Shown piece by piece: positions 27,246-37,835 of a DNA stretch of 64,000 nt. Source of the DNA: Epiperipatus broadwayi (taxonomy: Eukaryota > Onychophora > Udeonychophora > Euonychophora > Peripatidae); assembly GCA_028023455.1 (NCBI GenBank), contig JAQFVV010000031.1:8858093-8922092 (forward strand), written 5' to 3'. The position numbers and the translations under genes are program-made. The notes under the pieces were generated by a model. That model was not told the DNA's origin and did not search any database. It saw only the letters and a list, made by a program, of their open reading frames with translations. Positions within the stretch are counted from its first letter, which is position 1. Each line of letters opens with the position of its first letter.

Positions 27246-27929
27246 TCATGCACTCTAGTAGGGGATCATCATTAAATCAAAAATAAAATTACTTTTAGTT
27301 TACAATTAATGTTTTACAAAGAAGTTAAATCAAAAAGAATATTTTCACACATTAATATATTACACAACAAATTAATGATTATATGCCTAAGCAAATCTTT
27401 CAATTTTCTGCAAGTGAAAGTTTTATTTGCTTTTGAAAATATTTAAAAAGTTGTGATATTTTAGTTCTCACACGTATAAATTACCAACAGTTTATCTACC
27501 TTTTTTTTACTAGTGCATAAACCAAAAATATTTCAACTTTTAGTTTTAAAAATGATTCAACTTTTGGTTTGGGGGTGAATCAGATAGACTATTATTATAT
27601 TGTATACTATTAGTTAGTAATAACAGTTAACATTTTATTTTGTTGGAATAGGTTGTTTTTTTCTAAAAATACAAAGATAAATTCCAAGTGAATTATTAAT
27701 ATATATATATATATATATATATAACCATTAAATGTCTGTATTTTTAAATCATATAATAATAATTCAAACAAATTTCTTTAACATAGTATTCAAATTTTAA
27801 ACAATATATTCTTTACTGGAAATTCTTTCGATTGTATCACTGACAATCTTTATCAACCATTGATACAAATGTACACAAAATAAACTTATATTACCCATCA
27901 TTCAATCCATTTAAATTTCCCACGATTCT

Positions 27930-28234
27930 GTTGTTTTTATATTAGTTGATTGTCTATTTATTAAACCCTCTCTATTCCTAGATGTCATCATTGCCTCCTT
28001 AATTTTTCGTTTTCCATTACATCTTTCAATTTGAATAATTTTTACATCTCTATTATCAAATTTAAAACCATAATTACATGCTTTACTATGCTAAAAAATA
28101 ACTGATGGAGTATTCATACTTACTGAAGATACATTTTCTTTCTGTACACGTTTATACAATATCTTAAGATCATTATATCATTTTTTGTAATGTAGATTTT
28201 GATTCCCCTATATATTTCATTCCACAACCACATA

Positions 28235-28268
<34 letters not shown>

Positions 28269-28283
28269 GTTATATTAATTCTG

Positions 28284-28325
<42 letters not shown>

Positions 28326-28465
28326 CAGAAGTTAATTCAAACTTAGAAATCTTGGTTTTAGAATTATTTATCATATCATTTATATTACTTGAAGAGAAAA
28401 AAGAAATCCTACACAAACCATTATAAAGTTTATTAATTAATTTAGCTTGTTGATTAGATATAAAA
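27930..28465 (-). pseudogene. Penelope-like element C-terminal fragment (left arm)
   Basis: On the minus strand near 28060-27940 one frame reads through 'DNRDVKIIQIERCNGKRKIK' and then EAMMTSRNREGLINRQS, ending TTESWEI and stop. This matches the end of Penelope-like ORFs, where the GIY-YIG endonuclease is followed by an R-K-IKEA..I-type helix and a final W. The upstream part (28135-28235) carries the GIY-YIG region and is interrupted by the TA tracts. This arm keeps seven bases that the right arm has lost, so its C-terminus is better preserved. No reverse-transcriptase core is present. Confidence 0.7.
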
Positions 28466-29175
28466 TTGAAAATATTAATGTTATTTGTTACTGAAATGTT
28501 GAATGTTGGTTATGGAAGGAATATTATTTATAATACAATTACAAAATATAATCAAAATAAACGTAATAATAAGAAAATATTAAATAAATTAAAAAGTGAT
28601 AAATGGATTTCTATTTTTTTTATATCTAATCAACAAGCTAAATTAATTAATAAACTTTATAATGGTTTGTGTAGGATTTCTTTTTTCTCTTCAAATAATA
28701 TAAATGATATGATAAATATTTCTAAAACCAAGATTTCTAACTTTGAATTAAGTTCTGTTATAAATATGTTGGTATGCCATTGTGGAATGAAATATATAAG
28801 GGAATCAAAATGTATATTACAGAAATGGTGTAATGATCATAAGATATTGTATAAACCTGTACAGAAAAAAAATGTATCTTCAGTAAGTATAAGGGAATCA
28901 AAATGTATATTACAGAAATGGTGTAATGATCATAAGATATTGTATAAACCTGTACAGAAAAAAAATGTATCTTCAGTAAGTATGAATGAATATCCATCAA
29001 TTATTTTTGATCACAATAGAGCATGTAATTATGGTTTTAAATTTTATAATAGATATGTAAAAATTATTCAAATTGAAAGATGTAATGAAAAATTAAGGAG
29101 GCAATGATGATATCTAGAAATAGTGAGGGTTTAATAAATAGACAATCAGCTAATATAAAAACAACAGAATTGTGA
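28466..29175 (+). pseudogene. Penelope-like element C-terminal fragment with GIY-YIG-type domain (right arm)
   Basis: One open frame runs 28466-29107 (213 codons). The first half has the linker expected between reverse transcriptase and endonuclease (IIYNTITKYNQNKRNNKK...LNKLYNGL). It then gives 'SSVINMLVCHCGMKYIRES', corresponding to the vYk..C.CG..YIGeT start of the GIY-YIG domain, with the Gly of YIG replaced by Arg. IIFDHNRACNYGFKF follows. The frame ends early at NEKLRRQ because seven bases present in the left arm are missing. In the shifted frame the proper end resumes as 'KIKEAMMISRNSEGLINRQS'. A 93-bp duplication adds 31 residues. Penelope-like proteins use this nuclease for target-primed insertion; this copy has no reverse transcriptase and is inactive. 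Confidence 0.75.
28798..28983 (+). repeat. Exact 93-bp tandem duplication
   Basis: 28798-28890 and 28891-28983 appear identical. The unit is 31 codons, so it keeps the reading frame and doubles the block starting IRESKCILQKW. The matching left arm of the palindrome has only one copy, so the duplication arose after the palindrome formed. Confidence 0.93.
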
Positions 29176-29345
29176 AAAATTTGAATGGATTGAATGATGG
29201 GTAATATAAGTTTATTTTGTGTACATTTGTATTAATGGTTGATAAAGATTGTCAGTGATACAATCGAAAGTACTTCCAGTAAAGAATTTATTGTTTAAAA
29301 TTTGAATAATGTGTTAAAAAAATTTGTTTGAATTATATATATATA

Positions 29346-30469
29346 TAAGGAGATGGAATAACATTATCATTCCCAAATAATAATCATCTTAATTATAAAT
29401 TGAATTAACATTATCAAATAAATAGTTACAGAACAAATATAAATGAAGCATAAGAGCTTCAGCATCTAATAAAAATAAATATTTATACTAATAATAAATT
29501 ACAAATGTAACAATATTACCATCATTGCACAAGAATAATCAACAGTCATTCTTTATGACTGAATCAAAAAGAGACTCTACATCAAAACATAGGTTACTGT
29601 ACTTATCAAGACAATGCCAAACTTAGGGAATATTATAAAACAATCATCTGCATGCATGTATGCAACTGCTAATCTATAAATCATAATGCTGATAATTAGT
29701 AGTGGTCTGATCATGTGATGCCATGATTGTACAGACTTATTATAAACTAATTTCTAATTTGAAAATAAAAAGTAGTGAATAAACTTTAAAAGTGATTTTG
29801 ACATTACTGTCTGGATGTTCAAACACCAACATATCTTTCACATATAAATAAATGAATTGTTATTGCTCTAAAGGTAGCTTAAGATCAATAGACCCTAAAG
29901 ACTGTGGCAGTGAACAAGAGAAAATATAAATGTATATAATTAACCTATCTTAGTTAAAATAGTTTTATTGTGATATGTTACAAATTCTTTAAAACACTAT
30001 GTTACAATGAAATCAAGTCACCCACTCCATTGCTAATTCATAAAACAAATAATTATAGAAGTAACTATTTTTAACAATCATTTACTAAAATTAATTAATA
30101 CTTTCAAAAACAAATTTATTGCACATTTAGACCAAAGAAATACAGACTGAAAAGTATAAAACAAATAAAATGTTGTAAGATACTATGTAAACAAAAAATT
30201 AAAAGGTTCATATTTGAGTTGATGCTTTGTACATAAAACATTTGTGATTTGATTGATATTTCAAGAATAAATCATAGAAGCATGATTTCTCTAAAGTTCA
30301 TTCCTTTGTTTCCCCCAGTTCCAACATCTACTTATGGTAAATGCAGCAGGGAAGACTAAAATGAAATGCTATTAGTAGGTAATATTAGTATCCATGTTTT
30401 GGTTACATGAAGTGATGTAAAATATATTTTGTTGGTTCTGATTGGCATTTTACCCAGGTTATATTATTT
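29346..30469. other. AT-rich stretch, no gene seen
   Basis: No protein or RNA match was found. It probably includes the 3' untranslated part of the LINE that ends near 30470 on the minus strand, but no clear A-tail or target duplication was located. Confidence 0.4.
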
Positions 30470-32760
30470 ATATTTTAGCTTATTTTCTAGATTTAATGAT
30501 GTGTTTAGAAGTATTGGTGTACACATTTGTTCATTAGTATGAAAGTTTGTGTTTATTCTTGCTTCGGTTCTCCCCAAGTTTGTAGACACTTTAGTCAACA
30601 GTAATCCAACAAACAGCAAAGTTGTGGAAGAGCTTTGTTCAATTGCAATGGAGTCCCAGGTTTGTGCAGCTGTTAAGGATTCAGCAGTGCACATATCCAT
30701 ATCCATTTCTTTTTTAGAATTTGCCAAAATGCTGTGGATATATTATTCATAGTCTCTGCCTGGAACACCAGCCTGCAGTGCAATGCCCAGATGGAGAAGT
30801 CAATTATGGCCAAAAACCAGATCTCAGAAAACCTTCCTTTTTCTATTGCCATTTTGAGATTCACTTGAATGTGATTTCTTATTATGTTTTGCTGAAAGTA
30901 AGTTCTTAAATTGTTCAAAGTTGTGCATTCGAAGAGAAAGTGATCAGTAGTCTCTTCCTGTCTAAGGCAGAGTACCTTTTATAGTGCAGGAAGGCATTTC
31001 TTGGGATGGCACACTTGCTCAATTTCAACCAGAAGACTATGAGTTTTGGTGGCAACTTCCAGAATATGGTCATCCTTATCACTGTATGGATGTTGATTAA
31101 AAGACTGCTGGGGATCTTCTGTTTTGATAGTCAAGAAGATCAAACATTTCCCAATATGTAAGTTTTCTTTGAAATAAGGTTGACATTGGTTAAAGGTTAT
31201 TAAAAATAAAGTTGATCTGCTGTTGAAGTAACAAGGCATGTCTCTGGGGGCCAGCTGATCAGTAGGTTGAATGTCCTTTTCCAGAAGTGGACATTGAGCA
31301 CATTTATTTTCTTTGAAGATGTTGTAGAGTATGTTATGGTTGTGCTGCAAGTTGAATGTAGTTAGTGATTGTAGTATGAGACCATTTAAAGATTTGGAAT
31401 TTTGTAGTATTCATAAGCTGATTACAGGTGATTGGCACACCCAAGATAGTTTTTTGCAGGCAATTTCTACTTTGTTGATAAATATCTTGGTGGGAATGAA
31501 CCCTGCCAAATTGTATTATTTTTGGAAGAATAAAATCATTTAATAGGGCTATCTTTTCAAATAGGGAAAAATGTTTTGGACAAGGATGCAATTGTCATTT
31601 CAATTTTATCTAGTAATGAGTCCTGTATATCATCATGGGGGATTTTGATAGGTGAAATCCCAGAAATTTCTGTGGTATCACTTCAAATCCACTGGAGATC
31701 TTCTGGCAGTAAGAATTGGCCAAATAGTTGATTTTTCAAGTTCACTAGGAGACCAGTCAATTTGGCATGATGGTTAAGGAATTGTTCTAGTTTCTCCAGT
31801 TTATTACAGGATGAAAGAAACACAACTACATCATCCATATAGAAAATGTGAGTCATGTTCTCATTAAGTAGCAGAACATTGATACCAGAGAACATGGCTT
31901 TGATAGTCATCAGCATTAGATTGATATAGGCAGCAAAGAGAAGTGTGCTCAGAAGAGAACCTTAAGGAATTGAAATGTAGAGCATAAAAATCAGGGCAAT
32001 GCATTCATCTAGTTCTAAGAACACTTCACAATTGTAAAGATTTTCAACCATTAGTATGATATGGGTGGTACATTGGGCTATTCCAGGACATTGAGGAGCA
32101 CATCAATTCTCATGGAGTTGAATGCCCTGGCTATATCAAGTTGGACTGCAATATGCTGCATTTTTCTTTGTCTTTGCACATGATCAATCAGGAGTTTGAA
32201 CTGGCTGACAGCATCAGATGTTGAAGTGCCTTTTTGGAAAATTGATGGTGTGAAAGTTGTTTGAATATGTTATGTTGAATTTTATCTTTAATGATGCTAT
32301 CAATGATCTTTTTCAATAAGGGGAACATTGAAATAGGGTGCAGGATATTAATATATGGTTGTGTATCATGATTCTTTAAAAATGGTACCATGGAGATAGG
32401 ACATGTGTTTATTAGGTGATGACTTCCAGTGGTGATTAGGTCTATCATTCCCCAGATTACTTGGATGGTGAAAGGTCTTAGGTGTAAGAGTAGGAATTGG
32501 GGAATCCCATGCATGCCAGGATGGATGCTTTCTGGGAGTGATTGCAGTTTGCTAAGAATGACATTATCTATGATTGTATGCTCAGTAACAAAGACTCCAT
32601 GGATGTTAGTGATGACAGTAGGTTGTAATTTTTTTTTGTAAAAGCCTTATTTTGGAGAGCATGGAGAGGCCAATATATTGGTTATCATGTATCTTAATAA
32701 ATAAAGATGCATTGTTTTTTGTTGGATGCTAGGATCCATCTAATTTAGCCTAAGTTCAGC
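30470..32760 (-). pseudogene. LINE reverse transcriptase relic, YMDD type, with zinc-binding-like C-terminus
   Basis: Minus-strand pieces occur in the order of a non-LTR reverse transcriptase. 'ESIHPGMHGIPQ' near 32530 corresponds to the PGxDGIP block. 'LHPISMFPLLKKIIDSIIKD' near 32330 corresponds to RPISxLPxLxKIxE. 'VQLDIARAFNSMRIDVLL' near 32120 corresponds to the D..xAFDxV block. GSLLSTLLFAAYI near 31950 corresponds to the PQGSxLSPxLF block. FYMDDVVVF near 31845 is the catalytic YxDD block, and TGLLVNLKN is the following helix. Downstream come an ILPKIIQFG thumb-like part, then a cysteine/histidine cluster (CAQC, HPKKC and 'EETTDHFLFECTTLNNLRTY' near 30930). Internal stops and frameshifts break it. 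It is unlike the FADD-type RTE copies, and its exact clade is not settled by eye. Confidence 0.8.
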
Positions 32761-34264
32761 AGTATTGATATGCCAAACAACTGTGTGCTCATTTAACTTA
32801 TAGATATTCTGCCATGAAATTAATTAATAAATTCAGAAAAGATATGATAAAGTGATAATTCCAAATCTAACACATTTCTATAAAAAAACATAGTTTCATA
32901 TTATAAATAAGATTAACAGTTGTTTCTTGTTACTGTATAATAATTAACATTTATTTTATAATTTATTCCCCCGTTTTTAATAATTAAACCTGAAAACAAC
33001 ACCTAACAAAGATAAAATAAAAACTTTAACATTTGCTAAAACCTTTTTTTTTATGGAAATAAAAATGTCCCATATTTTTTAGCATATTTGGAAGGGAAAT
33101 ACAATAAAACATATTACAACCATAATGATTTATAAGGACTTTTTATTGCTTATACTAAAAATTAATTTCAAATGTAGATATACACAGTAAAATATATTAT
33201 CATGGTTTCATTTTTTAGTTCTTTGGTAATTATAATTTTCAATTGTTTTTGCTGTTAACTTTTTTTCTTATTTATTCAAATGTTCAGATTAAAATTTGTG
33301 TCAACACAAGTTTGATTTATGCATTACTGACATAAGATGTTTCAATGATTTTCTTTTTGTAGATGATATTTATTTTCAAAGTAAGACAAACTTCCAGAGT
33401 TGATTAACACATTTTGATTTTATTCATATTCTAATATAATAATTTGCAGATAAGATTTTACAGGCTAAATTTATGCAATTTTAAATATAATAATTTTCTG
33501 GTCAGGCTTTCACAGACTAAATTTATTCATTTTTCAACATAATTTGCAAATCAGGTTTTTCACAGGCTGAGTCAGACAAACTTTTGGAAGACACCAGGCT
33601 TGTCGCACATTTGATAGGGATACTTTTTTTTCTTATATACCTTAATTTATGGCAAATTGGATAAATGTCAAGGTGGTAATGCATAGCTTTCAGTTAAATC
33701 TTAGCACATAGTTTCCTTCAAATTTATTTCAAAAAGATTTTTAATTAGTAGGAAAATTAGTCTTAACTTAGACTACAGTATGATTTCTCACTGTTTTCTG
33801 CTACTACTGTTTTTTTACAGCTGGATCAACAATGACTGTTTCTGACAAGGAATTGAGATCTACTGCTTTAACCTATCCCCTATATTATTTTTGGAATTAC
33901 TTTTGCTTTTTATCCTGTCACATATTATCTTAGATATTACAACATTAAACTCTGACTAATAGATTATATTTTTATAGAAAGACTATTTTTCTTCTTTTTT
34001 TTTATTTTTAATTAATTGAAAAAATTTCAGTCATTTCCTATTTATTGAAAAACATATTTTGTAATTTTTTTTTTTTGTTCTTATTTTTCCAAAAACAATA
34101 TAAACCTTTAATTATACTTTGATTTGGAAAATACATTACATTTTGTTTTAGATAGATAAAAAATATCAACTTTGATTAATTAAAACCATCATTCTTTATC
34201 AACACTGTTAATTCTTATTTTTTCTTTTTCTTTTTTAGACAGATAAATGTTATTTATAATTTTT
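32761..34264. other. AT-rich stretch with weak 65-bp repeats
   Basis: No gene seen. Near 33445-33575 three imperfect copies of a unit of about 60-65 bp recur (aggctaaatttatgcaatttt, agactaaatttattcattttt and aggctgagtc types). Confidence 0.45.
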
Positions 34265-34580
34265 TTCTACACTACCAATACTAATACTACTACTATACTA
34301 TAACTACTACTCCTACTACTCCAACTACTACTCCTACTACTCCAACTACTATTCTTACTACTACAACTACTACTCCTACTACTACAACTCCTACTATGAC
34401 TAATACTCCTATTACTACTATTTCTACTGCTACTACTACTTCTACTACTACTACTACTTCTACAACTACTACTATCATTACCACCACTACCACCACTACT
34501 ATTACTACTACTTATTATTATTATTATTACTATTATTATTATTATCATTATTATTATTATTATTCATCATCATCATCATC
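34265..34580. repeat. Trinucleotide tract at the 3' end of the RTE element
   Basis: About 315 bp in near-perfect trinucleotide register: act/cct/cca-type units at left, then tta/cat units next to the RTE stop codon. On the element's own strand it begins right after the coding end as gttgatgatgatgatgatg and grades into aataat then gtagta units. RTE elements typically end in short tandem repeats, so at least the first part is the element tail; the remainder may be pre-existing microsatellite or slippage growth. Confidence 0.85.
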
Positions 34581-34581
34581 A

Positions 34582-37020
34582 TCAACCATTATCAATCCAC
34601 TGCAGGATGAAGGTCTCTCCAAGTTTAATCCATCTTCTCCGATCTTTAGCTTCTCTTCTCCACAACACCCCTACACATTTTCTTATTTCATCCATCCATC
34701 TCACATGTGGCCTCTTTCTGGGTCTTTTACAATCTCTTGGAATCCAATTTAAAATTTCAATTGTCCATTTATTATCATCTTTTCTAGCAATATGTCCAGC
34801 CCAACTCCATTTCAATCTTTTAATTTTTTCAATAAGGTCAGTAACACCTGTTTGTTGTCTTACCCATACATTGCGTTTTCGATCTCTTCTTGTTACTCCC
34901 AACATACATCTCTCCATACTTCTTTGAGTGGTCTGAAGTCTCTGTATTGCTCTTCTATTAAGTGTCCAAGTCTCAGATCCATAAGTAAGAACTGGTAAAA
35001 CACATTTGTTAAAAACCATCCTTTTCAAACACATAGGCATATTTCCTTTTAGTATCAAGTTATTTCTACCAAAAGCACTCCAGCCAAGTTTAATTCTATG
35101 ATTAATTTCTTCCATTATGTTTCCATCTGTATTAATAATCTGACCAAGGTGTTTGTAACTGTTAACTTCTTCTAATCCTTCATAATCAATCTTTATTTTT
35201 ATATTTTGAGCAAATCGATTAAACATTATTTTAGTCTTTTTAACATTTATCTTTAGTCCTACTTTTCTACTTTCATCTGCTAACTCCTGCAACATTTCCT
35301 GCAGCTCTGAAGCATTATTTGCAAAAACAACTACATCATCTGCAAAATCTAAATGACTTAAATACTCTCCATTTACTTTCACTCCTTTAGTTTCCCATTT
35401 TAATCCACAAAATACTTCTTGCAGCACTGCTGTAAAGAGTTTTGGAGATATGGAGTCACCTTGTCTTACACCTTTCTCAATGTTGATTTTTCCAGTATCA
35501 TTATGTAATCTAATTGTTGCTGTTGCATTTTTATAAATATTCTTTAAAATATGACAATATCCTGGATCTATACCTTGATGATCCAATGCTTTAATCACTG
35601 AAGAAATGTGTATAGAATCGAATGCCTTTTCATAATCTACAAATCCAAAACATAATGACAACTCATATTTGTTTGTCCTTTCTATGACTTCTCTCAATAC
35701 CTGGATATGATCTATTGTACTAAAACCACTTTTAAATCCAGCTTGTTCTCTTGGTTGGTGGAAATCCAAAGTTCTCTGTAGACGAGTTGTAATTATCTTC
35801 GTAAAAAAATTATATAAAACTGATAAAAGGCTGATAGGTCTGTAATTTCTAATATCTTCTTTATCACCTTTTTTAAATATTAATATTATTACTGCATTCT
35901 TCCAATCTTCCGGTACATCTTTATCATTTAGACATTTGGTATATAACTTTGCTAAAATTGTTTTTATTTCTTCACCTGCTTCTTTTAATATATCAATTAT
36001 AATTCCATCATTTCCTGGAGCCTTTCCTTTCTTCATACACTTAATTGCATGTCTCACTTCTTCATTTAAAATTCTGGGCAATTCAGAAGATGTAATAGAT
36101 ATAGGAGGTACTTGTTCTTTATTACTATATAATTCTTGATAAAAATCTTCTACCAATTTCATGATGTCATCTCTCTTTTTAGTAATAATTCCATCTTTTT
36201 TTCTTATTGCAGATATAAATTTCCTACCAATACCAAAATGTTGTTTAACATTTTTGAGACTTTTATTTTCTTCTACAGCTTTCCTTGCTATTTCACAGTT
36301 ATACTTTCTTATATCATTTTCAACTCTTTTTCATACCATTTTACAAAATTCGAGATATTCAATTCTTTTTAATACATCATTTTTGTATATCTTCATATTC
36401 CTTCTTTTCTTCATAAATTCTATAGTCTCAGTAGAAATTTTATTAGTCAATTGCTGCTTTTTTTTACCAGCTATGTTTGTTGCAGTTTTTAAAAGTGTAT
36501 CAGCTATTTTCATATTAATTTCATTCAAATCTGAATCATGTTCAAAATCTCCTAACACTTGAAACCTATTTGTAAGTTCTAATTTAAATTCATTAGAATG
36601 TTTCTGAAGATTAGGAATATCAACTGTAAATATTGTTTTTCTTAATAATTTTTGTCTCTCTAGTTTTACATTAACATGTAACTTACACCTTACTAATCGA
36701 TGATCACTTCCTGTGTTAAATTTATTAAGAACATTACAATCTTGAAATATGTATTTTCTGTTAGTCAAAATATAATCCAATTCTGCTGTACCTTCATTTG
36801 GGTGCTTCCATGTCCATTTCCTTTTAATATTTTTCTCAAAAAATGAATTCATAATATAAAGTTTTTCTTTTTCTGCAAACTCCACAAGTCTATGTCCTCT
36901 CTCATTTCTATTACCATAACCAAAATTACCTACAGCAATTTCATCTTTCATTTGTCTACCAATTCTAGCATTAAAGTCTCCCATAACAATTTTAAAATGT
37001 TGTTTACTCTGATCAAAAGC
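34582..37020 (-). pseudogene. RTE-type LINE: AP endonuclease (partial) plus reverse transcriptase, one stop
   Basis: A single minus-strand frame runs from about 37020 to the stop at 34582-34584 with only one interruption, a TGA at 36333-36331 (EFCKMV-stop-KRVEND). Upstream is the second half of an EEP endonuclease: 'IVMGDFNARIG', then NERGHRLVEFA, 'WTWKHPNEGTAELDYIL' and TGSDHRLVRCKL (catalytic SDH). Counting from the Met at 36162, the reverse transcriptase shows GKAPGNDG (46-53), NYRPISLLS (106-114), FVDYEKAFDS (174-183), GVRQGDSISPKLF (231-243) and LDFADDVVVF (271-280). The C-terminus has GHIARKDD and DRRRWIKLGETFILQW. The N-terminal half of the endonuclease is missing (5' truncation at a trinucleotide tract), which is usual for LINEs. 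The intact catalytic motifs point to a young copy. It belongs to the group often annotated in invertebrates as craniofacial-development-protein-2-like. Confidence 0.93.
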
Positions 37021-37027
37021 CTTTTGT

Positions 37028-37160
37028 AGTTGTTGTTGTTGTTGTTATTATTATTATTATTATTAGTGGTGGTAATAGTAGTAGTAGTGGAGGTAGTAGT
37101 GGTAGTAGTGGTGGTAGTATTAGTAGTAGTGGTAGTAGCAGTAGTAGTAGTAGTAATTGT
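37028..37160. repeat. Trinucleotide tract at the 5'-truncated end of the RTE element
   Basis: The sequence gttgttgtt, then ttatta units, then gta/gtg units on the plus strand directly adjoins the truncated RTE coding end. Its agt-type units are complementary to the act-type units at 34270-34500, so the element sits between inverted trinucleotide tracts. Confidence 0.9.
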
Positions 37161-37584
37161 TGTTTAAAAAATCAAAAACTAATAGATAAAATTATTGAAG
37201 TGAAAAAAGAATTATTAATATTTATTTAGATCTTTTTTCCTTATACTATTGTATCTTTTACAACTATCTCTAATCAATTCTAAACATTCATATTATTACT
37301 ATTTAAAGTGGTTGGGACTCATCATACTATCATGTTATTAATATAACTTTAATAAGCTTTCTAATAGCTATTATGAAGGGGAAAGCTGCAAAAAATTAAT
37401 TTTTCTCAATATGTATATATGATAATAAAATTTAACATATGAATTGGCAATAATAATCATAATTTTAAAATTTTTGTTGCCTTACCAATATTGCATCTAT
37501 TATTTATTATTAATATCATTATTATCATTGCTGCAAATAATAATAATAAAATGGCAAAAGAGTTGGAGGGGAGAGAAGATTAAA

Positions 37585-37835
37585 GTCTTTCCATTAAAGT
37601 TTGAAGATTTGGTATCTTAATATAAGCTGAGCACTGATTATATATATGTGGGAGATGATGGTCTGAACCAAATAATTTCTGGTTCAGCATGAAATATGTT
37701 TATTGAAGATCACCTATTGATTTTACATATATGTGGTCATAGATATCAGTTATATGATGTGGAGTGAATAAGTGTAGGAAGCTTGAAAGTCTGAGTTCAA
37801 AACCCTTCTAAATTACATTAAGTTCAGTATAGATG
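37585..37835 (+). repeat. Dispersed copy of family A
   Basis: Shares tatcttaatataagctgag, cactgattatatatatgtg, gggagatgatggtctgaacc and 'cttgaaagtctgagttcaaa' with 541-735 and 1010-1195. It is a single diverged copy showing that the repeat at the window start is dispersed rather than purely local. Confidence 0.8.

Larger units (their letters stand above)
27755..29345. repeat. Palindrome of two Penelope-like element pieces
   Basis: The outer arms match over several hundred bp as reverse complements: 'actggaaattctttcgattg' (27818) against the complement at 29262-29283, and 'ttacccatcattcaatcc' (27892) against 'ggattgaatgatgggtaa' (29187). The inner parts (28325-28465 against 28600-28765) also pair. 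TA tracts (28238-28266 and 28284-28323) interrupt the left arm, and a 93-bp duplication interrupts the right. The two halves are 5'-truncated Penelope-like pieces in head-to-head order, with their 3' ends facing outward. Confidence 0.88.

Noticed and set aside
34267-34752. Poly-Ser/Val and poly-Thr/Tyr frames next to the RTE element
   Set aside because: Produced by the trinucleotide tract and the antisense of the RTE coding end; no independent gene.
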